This document shows, piece after piece, positions 1 to 6,100 of a stretch of 6,167 nucleotides of DNA. Source of the stretch: an uncultured Rhodospirillaceae bacterium. GTDB lineage: Bacteria > Pseudomonadota > Alphaproteobacteria > RF32 > CAG-239. The stretch covers positions 1 to 6,167 of the forward strand of contig OMQI01000057.1 in NCBI GenBank assembly GCA_900313185.1, given 5' to 3'. The translations under genes and the position numbers were made by a program. The notes beneath the pieces were generated by a model. It saw only the letters and a list, made by a program, of their open reading frames with translations. It did not search any database and was not told where the DNA came from. Position 1 is the stretch's first letter. Every line of letters begins with the position of its first letter.

Positions 1-1719
1 ATAATCAAATATATACACTTCTTTATCTCCCTTTTCGTTTTCATCCGTAAACAACAAAGCAATGAAGAACGGCAATAAATAAATATACGATAGGATATAG
101 CGAAAATAATGTGTCGGAACCGCTACCATCAATGTCAACCACAATGAAAAAACCGGCAAATATATAATCAGATATTTTAAGCTGCGTTGTTTAAGATAAT
201 ATAACAATGCACAACCGAATACAATCCAAAACAGACTTCCTTCGTGCCAAAAATTATAAGAAGTTTCGTAATATCTGGATAAACGATATTGCCAACTCGG
301 ATATATCAAATAACCCCAAACATACCCTTGCTCATATATCCACGTTCGCAATTCCTCGCAAAGAAAAGGCAATTCAGGAGCGACATCTATAACAAGCCAC
401 ATTTGCTCACGATTATTGGGAGCCCAATACCAATATACTTGCTGCAAATAAGCCAATAAGCTCAGCTTAGGATTTGCTATAACAACATCAAGCCACACTC
501 TCAAAAATTCGAAAGAATGCGCATTTAAAAATCTAGAACTGAAACCTGTTTTTCCCCATTTAATAGTATCTGCCGTATACGGATAATAATATTTTTTTAT
601 CCTTTCCAACGGCATTACTTTAGAAATAAATTCTTTTTGTTCATCGGTCAAAATTCCATCATTTACAACCACTGCTCCGATTTGTTGAATCGGAACGGCA
701 ATTTTCTCTTTAAACATCGGCTCTATATCAAACAATTTATACCACAGAGAAAGCAAGCAAAATGCCACCAATATTATCCCTATGGATTTGTAAAGCATTT
801 CTCTTTGTTTAGGAAACAGCCACAGCAAAAATCCCAAATTAAACAAAGTTATATGAATTCCGTTATTGCGAAGCAAAACAATTCCTAAAAGATAAATATT
901 AAACAACAGCCAGAACTTTCTGCTTTGCTTTTGCTCAGGGGATAAAAGAAGCCTGTATATCAAAACCGTAAAACCGGATAAACATATCGACCAATATACA
1001 TCTTTTACATTTGCTATTGCAAATACTGCATAAATAGGCAAAGCAACACAACTTACAAATAATATAACTTTTACCCAACGAGGAATTTTTCTCTGAAAGA
1101 TTGAAAAAAACAATGATGCCATAAACGCACTGGTTACCAATATCTGCACGCCCGTATATAAAATTATGCTATAGTGCAAACCTCCTAACCACATACCTAT
1201 TTTAAACAAAAACAAAATATATGTGCAATAAAATATGGGATGTTGTCGTGCCATCAACATACCGAGATTGGGAATCCATAAATTATCAATAAATATCGTC
1301 CCCGGCCAATAGGTAATCCAACATAACGCATACGTTGCTATAAATATACCAAAAAGAATGAAACACAGCCTCTTCGGATTTTTTATCTCAATCGGCTTTG
1401 CTCTATGTTTAAGTAAAATGAACCAATACGCAAGATTTAACAGTAGGTAGCACAATATGGCGTATGTTCCAATTTCCGACGGTTCAATATTAATTTCATT
1501 TCTGTAATACACAAACTCTGACAAAGATTTGGCAAATCCGAACATTACGGAAAAGGCAATCATCAAAACCTGAGCATATCCGTCCAGAAACACCCGCCCT
1601 ATACTATTGATAAATTTCAATAAACTTGCTTTTATCATAAATAAACCACACAAACTACGTGACAATACCCGCCACACTGCAAACAGCGTAAAGCAAAAAA
1701 CTCCTAAAAGCAAGCTCAT
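1..1719 (-). CDS. Multi-pass membrane protein, DUF6020-like, 3' end outside the window
   Basis: The frame is open for 573 codons from ATG at 1719 to the left edge with no stop, so the C-terminus is missing, although the last residues (TDENEKGDKE) already look like a cytoplasmic tail. A TAA lies directly before the ATG, so this is the most upstream possible start. There is no clear Shine-Dalgarno sequence, and a second ATG at residue 28 cannot be excluded. I count roughly 12-14 hydrophobic segments: about 11 in residues 1-330, then a mostly soluble loop at 331-490, then three more before the end. Motifs that recall DUF6020 are WPG (138-140), RQHP (158-161), KDVYW (239-243), RNNG (284-287), VPIQQIG (342-348) and HYFRYI (537-542). 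The family has no established function that I know of. Its topology resembles GT-C type polyprenyl-linked glycosyltransferases, so a cell-surface sugar or lipid role is a guess. Family membership is recalled from motifs, not searched. Confidence 0.8.
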   Translation of the reverse strand, partial: MSLLLGVFCFTLFAVWRVLSRSLCGLFMIKASLLKFINSIGRVFLDGYAQVLMIAFSVMFGFAKSLSEFVYYRNEINIEPSEIGTYAILCYLLLNLAYWFILLKHRAKPIEIKNPKRLCFILFGIFIATYALCWITYWPGTIFIDNLWIPNLGMLMARQHPIFYCTYILFLFKIGMWLGGLHYSIILYTGVQILVTSAFMASLFFSIFQRKIPRWVKVILFVSCVALPIYAVFAIANVKDVYWSICLSGFTVLIYRLLLSPEQKQSRKFWLLFNIYLLGIVLLRNNGIHITLFNLGFLLWLFPKQREMLYKSIGIILVAFCLLSLWYKLFDIEPMFKEKIAVPIQQIGAVVVNDGILTDEQKEFISKVMPLERIKKYYYPYTADTIKWGKTGFSSRFLNAHSFEFLRVWLDVVIANPKLSLLAYLQQVYWYWAPNNREQMWLVIDVAPELPFLCEELRTWIYEQGYVWGYLIYPSWQYRLSRYYETSYNFWHEGSLFWIVFGCALLYYLKQRSLKYLIIYLPVFSLWLTLMVAVPTHYFRYILSYIYLLPFFIALLFTDENEKGDKEVYIFDY

Positions 1720-1835
1720 TTATATAAAATCTTTTTTTGCCGTAAAAAAATAACATTGACATAATAAGCCTTTATATGTAACACTCGCTCTTGTAAAAAG
1801 AGAACATAAAATTTTGCTTGGAGTGAAAAATTAAT
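1720..1835. promoter_or_regulatory. Divergent promoter region between the membrane protein and dgkA
   Basis: This 116-base gap separates two genes that point away from each other, so it should hold both promoters. On the plus strand a consensus -35 TTGACA lies at 1756-1761. The 17-base spacing leads to only a weak -10, TAACAC, at 1779-1784, preceded by TATG. The dgkA ribosome site GGAG is at 1820-1823, 12 bases before the ATG. On the minus strand TTTACA (1797-1792) and TATAAA (1776-1771) are separated by 15 bases, which is shorter than ideal. The two candidate promoters overlap. The plus -35 match is the only strong element. Confidence 0.4.
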
Positions 1836-2192
1836 ATGAAAAGCTCTTATACAGGAATAAAGAGAATTTTAATGGCCTTTACTTATTCGTGGAAAGGATT
1901 GGTTGCGGTTTTTAAAACCGAGGCTGCTTTTCGACAGGATTTAGCAGTATTCATTCTGGGAACATTTTTTTGTTTATATTTACCTCTATCCGGCATTGAA
2001 AGAGCTATCTTGTTTTTTTCATTACTCCTTATTTTATTAATGGAATTAGTTAATTCTGCCATAGAAGTCGTTATAGATAGAATTTCTCCCGATTATCATC
2101 CTTTATCCGGTCGAGCAAAAGATATCGGAAGTTTGCTGGTTTTAATGGCTTTTATAAACGCAATAGTCGTTTGGATTTTAGTTCTCATTTAA
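1836..2192 (+). CDS. dgkA: Diacylglycerol kinase (DgkA)
   Basis: This is an integral inner-membrane kinase that phosphorylates diacylglycerol with ATP to phosphatidic acid, recycling the diacylglycerol released when phospholipid head groups are used for envelope glycans. At 118 residues it is close to the E. coli enzyme (about 122), and it aligns by eye along its whole length. Shared stretches are YSWKGL (17-22), EAAFRQ (29-34), ELVNSAIEVVIDRI (70-83) and LSGRAKDIGS (90-99). Metal and catalytic residues are present: E29, E70, N73, E77 (equivalent to the catalytic E76 of E. coli), D81, K95 and D96. An N-terminal amphipathic helix is followed by three membrane helices, at about 36-50, 56-78 and 97-118. 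The start is supported by GGAG 12 bases upstream, a slightly long spacing. It is transcribed alone, divergently from the membrane protein and convergently with the defence cassette. Confidence 0.95.
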   Translation: MKSSYTGIKRILMAFTYSWKGLVAVFKTEAAFRQDLAVFILGTFFCLYLPLSGIERAILFFSLLLILLMELVNSAIEVVIDRISPDYHPLSGRAKDIGSLLVLMAFINAIVVWILVLI

Positions 2193-2221
2193 TAATATAA
2201 ATCCACCAACAAAAAACCGCC

Positions 2222-2246
2222 AAACCGGCTATTGCAAGTCCGGATT
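2222..2246. terminator. Weak hairpin in the convergent gap
   Basis: The gap at 2193-2288 lies between the converging 3' ends of dgkA and the DUF4435 gene. The only stem I find pairs AAACCGG (2222-2228) with CCGGATT (2240-2246) across an 11-base loop, with one A-A mismatch. It is followed on the plus strand by a T-rich stretch but no true T-run. It could help end dgkA transcription but falls short of a typical intrinsic terminator. Confidence 0.22.
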
Positions 2247-2288
2247 GTTAGTATTTTATAATCTGCATCTGATAATTCTATATTATGG

Positions 2289-3266
2289 TTATTCTGTTAT
2301 AGTCGTAGGAGTAAGCCTTATTTTCGTCATATCCTTATAAAGAGGGCTGTTCTTAAAATTGCTTAAATTGTATTTAGCTATAATAGCATATTCCACATCT
2401 CTTTTTTTATGTACTTCTGCATTATGACTCTTTATAAATTTATCTATATCTTCCTTGCACAACAATTTCATAATATTGGCAATATCATGCCCGTTTGCAA
2501 TGTTATAAATATCATCATCACTATAGCCATCTATTTCAATATTTGATATATTCTGACTTACTTCCCTTCTTATTCTCAACTTATCATCATTATTTTCATC
2601 TATTAATACATCCAACAATCTTGCAAAATCTGTTAAATCTTTTAAATACATAACATCATCTAATCTTAATTGTCTTTTTTGCATTGGTATAATATCCCTA
2701 TAATCATTATCTTGCAACTTTCTGTAAATATAACCGTGGTCTTGCAAGTATTTTTCCACTTTACCGATAAGGTATGCAACATGTCGAGAGATTTCAAATG
2801 CTTCCTTTATATTTTCATCAAAGATTTCTTCATCCGTAGATAATAGTAATGTTTCTAAATCATGTGTAGGTGTCACTAAAATAATTTTATCACTTTTGTC
2901 TGTGGTAAAATCTTTATCAATAAGTCCATAAAATCCGGCAATATTTTTATATTTATCATTTAGAACATCAACAGTATTCAGAACATCTCGTCTTGCAACT
3001 CGTTTATTATCACTTTGTTTTTCTTTGCAATAATTATAATAACTTTTCATCAGTTCTTCTTCTGCCGTTCTGACGTCACTAATAGCAATACATTTAAAAT
3101 TCTGTATTTCCAATTTATTGACAAAGAATTCATCTGTGCCACCTTCAACAAGCAGAACAGTATATATATTTCCGAAAAATTGCTCGGATTTAACTATCAG
3201 CAATATTCTTGCTATTATTGTTTTCGCAAGTTCTTCAGCCAGTTCTTTTGCTTGTTTACCGCCCAT
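2289..3266 (-). CDS. DUF4435/TOPRIM-domain protein, AriB-like effector of a PARIS-type system
   Basis: The likely start is ATG at 3266 (325 residues), because GGGA sits 8 bases upstream. ATG at 3275 and TTG at 3287 are in-frame alternatives. All three overlap the 3' end of the ATPase gene, which suggests translational coupling. Numbered from 3266, the TOPRIM signature is VLLVEGGTDEFF (37-48, glutamate E41, D45), followed by the second acidic motif IDKD (116-119, D117 and D119) and THDLE (134-138). This order (VEG.(S/T)D, then (I/V)D.D, then a (T/H)DLE block) is what I know of DUF4435. The C-terminal half is charged and not recognised. In PARIS, AriB is a TOPRIM nuclease held by the ATPase AriA and released on infection to cleave host tRNA. 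That role is inferred here from domain plus neighbour. Other TOPRIM effectors paired with ATPases (AbiL or OLD-like) are alternatives. G+C is very low (about 23% in one row at 2581-2640). Confidence 0.75.
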   Translation of the reverse strand: MGGKQAKELAEELAKTIIARILLIVKSEQFFGNIYTVLLVEGGTDEFFVNKLEIQNFKCIAISDVRTAEEELMKSYYNYCKEKQSDNKRVARRDVLNTVDVLNDKYKNIAGFYGLIDKDFTTDKSDKIILVTPTHDLETLLLSTDEEIFDENIKEAFEISRHVAYLIGKVEKYLQDHGYIYRKLQDNDYRDIIPMQKRQLRLDDVMYLKDLTDFARLLDVLIDENNDDKLRIRREVSQNISNIEIDGYSDDDIYNIANGHDIANIMKLLCKEDIDKFIKSHNAEVHKKRDVEYAIIAKYNLSNFKNSPLYKDMTKIRLTPTTITE

Positions 3267-4005
3267 CTTTAACATCCCATTTAGCAATTAAATCCGTATG
3301 GTCATTGATAATATTCGGCGAGTGCGTGGCGACCAATGCTTGTATGTTGTTCATTTTGCATATAGTATACAAATCATCAATAAAACGTTCTTGCCACTCT
3401 ATATGCTGAGATATTTCCGGTTCATCTATAAATATTTTACAGTTACTGAATTTGAATATCAAATTATAAAACATTACAAAAATGTTTTTTTCACCTGATG
3501 ATAATACCTCAAGCGGAATTTCTTTTTTACCTCTCTTTTCACCAATAGTTAAATACATTTCGCCTTTTCGGTAATGAATTTGTTTTTTTGTGATTCTGAA
3601 TATGTTGTTAATGATCAATTTAAAGAATACAAATCTTACGTTCCTAACCCGAATTTCTCCATGTTCAGTACTTGGACTTAGCTGTTTATCCGTCATACAA
3701 AAAAGCCTGAAATCTTCTTTAATTTTTGATATATTATCAATGTACATAGATGTTTTTATCTTTTCTGGTGCTTCATCATACATTTCCCTAAAAAGCCTTT
3801 GAGCTGATATAAATTCAGTATCAAAATAGCAACCGTATTTTTTCAAGGACACCTTAAAAAGTTCTTTAATAATTACTGTATATATTCCATCATTGGCAAC
3901 ATCATCTTTTATTTGTTGTGCTTTTCTGTAAAATTTTTTCTGATCATCAAATGATGTACCTTCTATATCTTTTATGTTTTTTAGACCAAATATTATTTTG
4001 TTCAT
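3256..4005 (-). CDS. AAA/ABC-type ATPase, C-terminal half (signature, Walker B, H-loop); AriA-like
   Basis: The 249 residues from ATG at 4005 carry the second half of an ABC-type ATPase head: signature LSSGEKN (168-174), Walker B KIFIDEPE (190-197, D194 and catalytic-type E195) and H-loop ATHSP (226-230, H228). The stretch HIEWQERF after Walker B is typical of AAA15/AAA21 defence ATPases. There is no Walker A, which lies in the neighbouring upstream gene, so this piece cannot be a working ATPase alone. The ATG at 4005 has no Shine-Dalgarno sequence. The frame stays open upstream to a TGA at 4087-4089, adding NLINSKK and a 20-residue Asp/Ser-rich stretch, which argues that this was an internal part of one longer gene. 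The C-terminus overlaps the start of the DUF4435 gene. Residues 1-130 are a helical, charged region between the two ATPase lobes. Confidence 0.75.
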   Translation of the reverse strand: MNKIIFGLKNIKDIEGTSFDDQKKFYRKAQQIKDDVANDGIYTVIIKELFKVSLKKYGCYFDTEFISAQRLFREMYDEAPEKIKTSMYIDNISKIKEDFRLFCMTDKQLSPSTEHGEIRVRNVRFVFFKLIINNIFRITKKQIHYRKGEMYLTIGEKRGKKEIPLEVLSSGEKNIFVMFYNLIFKFSNCKIFIDEPEISQHIEWQERFIDDLYTICKMNNIQALVATHSPNIINDHTDLIAKWDVKDGR

Positions 4006-4089
4006 ACCGTCTGATATATTGTCAATAGCGTCTGATACATCTTTATCAGAAATATCTGAAACATCTTTTTTAGAATTTATTAAATTTCA
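4006..4089 (-). other. Frame junction with Asp/Ser-rich repeat and slippery-type heptamer
   Basis: This stretch separates the two ATPase reading frames. In the downstream frame it encodes NLINSKK (4086-4066) and then 20 residues built from repeats of the form DVSDISDK / DVSDAIDN / ISDG (4065-4006). In DNA this shows as recurring TCAGA(T/C) units. In the upstream frame two TAA codons (4082-4077) are followed three codons later by A_AAA_AAG (4071-4065), a canonical -1 slippery heptamer in the correct frame, but located after the stops. A 21-codon frame (ATG 4064 to TGA 4002) also overlaps the ATG at 4005 as ATGA. It has no ribosome site. Confidence 0.6.
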
Positions 4090-4940
4090 TAAGAAAATTC
4101 TGTGTAGAGCGTAGTAACTATGGCTTTTGCATCGTCTTCATTTTCATAAAAAGATGCAACAGGTACATTATCTATAAAAGCATTTATTTTATTTTTAAGA
4201 GATTTTAATTTTACTTTTCTGCCGTTTACTAATTCACAGGTTATACTTTTGAATGGTATTTTTATGATTTCCTTAATACTTCCGTCTCCCGAGAGCATAA
4301 ATCGTACTATTTTAAATATTGTTGTCTTTCCGCAACCATTCGGTCCTATTAATATAGAAATATTTTTATCCGCACTTAAATCAATTTCATAACTGAATAA
4401 ACCAAATAATTTATCAACAATGATTTTGGTTAATCCGATATTATCATATTTTGCACTATAGGCATCAGAATTTACCTGATATTGCTTTTCATCACCAACA
4501 TATCTCCCTTCAAGGTCAACTATGTGTTCATCGTCCAATCTGTGTTTTATCCAAGGTTGGGTGATGGTAGGTGTGTTTTCATCAAAGAGAGTTTTTTTTA
4601 CCTCAACTCCAAAGATTTGTTTTACAGTTGCATTTGTCAATTGAACGGCATACTTAATGTAATAAACACACCAGTCTTTATCTTTAGGCGTAAAAACTAT
4701 ATCATGATATGCATCCATACATACAATCACCGTTTTTTTTGATTTGTAACTAAAAATACGGCCCCCCAAATAAATGCCATCTTCTATAATATCGTTTTCT
4801 TCCCAGTCATCAATATCCGGAAAAATCACTTTCATGTAATCTATAAGCGGGGTGAAATGCACGCCATATTTGGCTTCCATGCGCTCGGCTTTTTCTCTTG
4901 TCGGCGCCAAAAATCCCCATTTTTTATCTGATTTTTTCAT
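4080..4940 (-). CDS. AAA/ABC-type ATPase, N-terminal half with Walker A and unknown N-terminal domain; AriA-like
   Basis: This gene gives 286 residues from ATG at 4940, with a good ribosome site AGGGA at 4953-4949, 8 bases upstream. Residues 170-216 are the start of an ABC-type ATPase: a beta strand and LFGLFSYEIDLS (178-189), then Walker A GPNGCGKT (199-206, K205). The LFG..(Y/F) lead-in and GPNG.GKT match the ATPases that sit beside DUF4435 proteins. In most AAA15/21 proteins the Walker A is within the first 50 residues or so. Here about 165 residues precede the fold, and I do not recognise that domain. The frame ends at two tandem TAA codons (4082-4077), before any signature or Walker B motif. 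Those are found in the next gene, one frame over. A truncated product is expected to be inactive unless it assembles with the downstream piece. Confidence 0.8.
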   Translation of the reverse strand: MKKSDKKWGFLAPTREKAERMEAKYGVHFTPLIDYMKVIFPDIDDWEENDIIEDGIYLGGRIFSYKSKKTVIVCMDAYHDIVFTPKDKDWCVYYIKYAVQLTNATVKQIFGVEVKKTLFDENTPTITQPWIKHRLDDEHIVDLEGRYVGDEKQYQVNSDAYSAKYDNIGLTKIIVDKLFGLFSYEIDLSADKNISILIGPNGCGKTTIFKIVRFMLSGDGSIKEIIKIPFKSITCELVNGRKVKLKSLKNKINAFIDNVPVASFYENEDDAKAIVTTLYTEFSYEI

Positions 4941-5175
4941 GTAATTTTTCCCTGAAATTTAATTATTGCAAACATATCATCTAAGAGAAGCTTATTTCAA
5001 ATAACACAAAAAGTAAACAAATAAATTGAACGACTTTTTAACCGGAACAATCTTCGACATTCTGTAAAGCGATTATGGTATTAACGGCGCAAATGTTTAC
5101 GTCACCTATCATCTGGAAAATCTCTGGGGCTGGAACGGCAACATGTTTTAAACCTTAAAGCAAAAAATTGATATT
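4941..5175. other. Intergenic gap upstream of the ATPase gene
   Basis: This 235-base gap should contain the promoter of the minus-strand cassette. The only firm element is the ribosome site AGGGA (4953-4949). A perfect 13-base palindrome TTATTTCAAATAA is at 4992-5004, 52 bases upstream of the ATG, and could be an operator, although AT-rich palindromes of this size arise by chance. A minus-strand TTTACT with a poor TAAGCT 17 bases further on is too weak to call a promoter. I find no intrinsic terminator for the HD-domain gene that ends at 5176. The part from about 5041 to 5151 is visibly richer in G+C than its surroundings and is described separately. Confidence 0.4.
5068..5151 (+). pseudogene. 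Possible remnant: C-terminal end of a surface or beta-barrel protein
   Basis: On the plus strand, codons 5068-5148 followed by TAA read SDYGINGANVYVTYHLEN and then LWGWNGNMF. The alternating polar/aromatic pattern and the terminal phenylalanine are what one sees at the end of outer-membrane beta-barrel or autotransporter proteins. The frame is closed by TAA at 5065-5067 and there is no start codon with a ribosome site, so it could only be a leftover 3' end. Upstream in the same frame, from about 5017, it reads NKLNDFLTGTIFDIL before that stop, possibly another decayed piece. The opposite strand is also open for about 37 codons here, so the protein reading is suggestive only. Confidence 0.3.
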
Positions 5176-5862
5176 TTAGTCGTACTGCGCCAATAAATCT
5201 TTCCAAACTTGCGGTGCATCAATTTCATTAAAATAGGTTTTTAAGAAATTGACGATTGTTCTATGTCTTTCTTCCATACACCTGCGCCCCGGCTCGGTTA
5301 AAGCCATATCTCGCAACCGAAACAGTTTATCAAAAAAATGATTCACAATCGGGCAATATGTTATTTGTTTATATTTCACCGCATCCATTTCTATCGGCAG
5401 ATAATCGGGATCAAAAAACGGTTCCTTACCTCCCGAACGATGGGTACGATATTCAATACAACGAATAACTCCTATTAAACCGGTGGCATCTGCCATGTCC
5501 GCATCGGAAACAATCTTACCCTCTATACAATCCGGCACAACTCCGCTCAAACGTTTACTGTATCCGATTGTTTTAACAATTTTGATACACTTATCGGTGA
5601 AATCACTGTCAAATCCGGAATTTGCCAATATATGACGAGTATTGGTTAATAACCGTGCCGATTCTTCTCCGAATAATTTATAATCATCACAATCATGAAG
5701 TAAAGCGGCGGCTGCAACTAAATCACGATTGGCTTCAGGAAGCTCATTGCAAAATTTCATAGCATTTTCATAAACACGAAATACATGTTTATCATCGTGT
5801 CCGCTGGAATCATTACGCAACAATTCGGAAACAGATTGTTTTATGTATTCAATACCGGTCAT
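5176..5862 (-). CDS. HD-domain metal-dependent phosphohydrolase (YedJ/YpgQ-like)
   Basis: This is a 228-residue soluble protein with a strong ribosome site (AAGGAG, 5875-5870, 7 bases before the ATG). The HD-superfamily metal site is clear: H22 and H26 in GHDDKHVFRV, the HD pair H56-D57 in LLHDCDD, and D120/D122 in IVSDADMADATG. The size and motif order match the stand-alone HD proteins typified by YedJ and YpgQ, which bind divalent metal and hydrolyse phosphoester or pyrophosphate bonds, probably in nucleotides; the substrate here is not evident. The C-terminal third (about 140-228) is helical and has no motif I know. G+C is clearly higher than in the defence cassette (about 42-43% in rows 5401-5460 and 5701-5760), which suggests this gene is native chromosome and the cassette was inserted beside it. 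It appears to be transcribed alone; a 235-base gap separates it from the ATPase gene. Confidence 0.85.
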   Translation of the reverse strand: MTGIEYIKQSVSELLRNDSSGHDDKHVFRVYENAMKFCNELPEANRDLVAAAALLHDCDDYKLFGEESARLLTNTRHILANSGFDSDFTDKCIKIVKTIGYSKRLSGVVPDCIEGKIVSDADMADATGLIGVIRCIEYRTHRSGGKEPFFDPDYLPIEMDAVKYKQITYCPIVNHFFDKLFRLRDMALTEPGRRCMEERHRTIVNFLKTYFNEIDAPQVWKDLLAQYD

Positions 5863-6100
5863 ATATAATCTCCTTTACGTATCATTTTTGCAAAAAAAGT
5901 TCAAAAATGCAATATTTTTAAAATTTCGTCTCGCCAAACCTCCTTGTCAAACACGCTTTTTTACGTGGTCGTGTATATGGCACGTTTTAAGGGAAAACCT
6001 AAGCTCCGAGCTCCCTTGGTCCGAATATGCGAACTCAAGGTCACTTGGTATTTTTATAATATATTAACTCTTGGTTGATATAACAAAATTGAGGTGTGTT
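5863..6100. other. Intergenic region with several inverted repeats
   Basis: This 238-base gap lies between two divergent genes. The part from about 5940 to 6050 is richer in G+C than either flank and holds short inverted repeats: AAGGGA (5989-5994) with TCCCTT (6012-6017), with GAGCTC (6008-6013) inside; CCTTG (6014-6018) with CAAGG (6036-6040); and CAAG (6036-6039) with CTTG (6044-6047). These pairings overlap, so they are mutually exclusive. A minus-strand TTGACA (5950-5945) could be a -35 for the HD gene, but the region 17-18 bases further has no good -10. I see no tRNA and no recognised riboswitch. Confidence 0.4.
6055..6060 (+). promoter_or_regulatory. Candidate -10 box for the exported-protein gene
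   Basis: A perfect TATAAT lies 40 bases before the ATG at 6101, a plausible distance for a short leader. The position expected for the -35 (6032-6037, AACTCA) does not match the consensus, so this rests on one element in AT-rich DNA. Confidence 0.3.

Larger units (their letters stand above)
3256..4940 (-). pseudogene. Probable single AriA-like ATPase gene interrupted by a one-base frameshift
   Basis: Reading the two ATPase halves together gives one complete ABC-type head: Walker A at residue 199 of the first piece; signature, Walker B and H-loop in the second. The frames differ by -1, and the only place where both are open is GAAATT at 4088-4083, between the TGA of the second frame and the TAA of the first. 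One additional base in the AAATTT run (4082-4087) joins them without any stop, giving 285+7+20+249 = 561 residues. This entry records that alternative reading; the two halves are also listed separately as they stand in the sequence. Confidence 0.6.

Noticed and set aside
207..888. Two short plus-strand open frames (207-392 and 637-888).
   Set aside because: Both lie opposite a continuous 573-codon membrane-protein frame with family-like motifs, have no ribosome sites and read as low-complexity translations.
3264..3287. TTG at 3287 as the start of the DUF4435 gene.
   Set aside because: ATG codons at 3275 and 3266 are close by, and only 3266 has a well-spaced GGGA upstream; TTG would need a 32-base overlap without a ribosome site.
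4070..4090. Six-codon third-frame mini-gene (ATG 4090 to TAA 4070) as a coupling peptide between the ATPase halves.
   Set aside because: It has no ribosome site and is too short to assess; a simple frameshift explains the junction better.
3015..4742. Several plus-strand open frames of 66-86 codons inside the defence cassette.
   Set aside because: They are antisense to genes with clear ATPase and TOPRIM motifs, and their Phe/Ile-rich products are what antisense AT-rich DNA gives.
5256..5468. Plus-strand open frame opposite the HD-domain gene.
   Set aside because: It is antisense to a gene with intact catalytic motifs and a strong ribosome site.
5939..5945. Perfect Shine-Dalgarno-like AAGGAGG on the minus strand.
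   Set aside because: No start codon follows at a usable distance with an open frame; it overlaps the TTGACA and is probably coincidental.
6001..6045. Possible tRNA fragment (T-loop-like GTTCGCAT on the minus strand).
   Set aside because: The flanking bases do not form a T stem, and no acceptor or anticodon arm can be drawn.
5843..6067. 74-codon plus-strand open frame overlapping the start of the HD-domain gene.
   Set aside because: It has no ribosome site, its composition is unlike a protein, and it covers the inverted repeats and the candidate -10 box.
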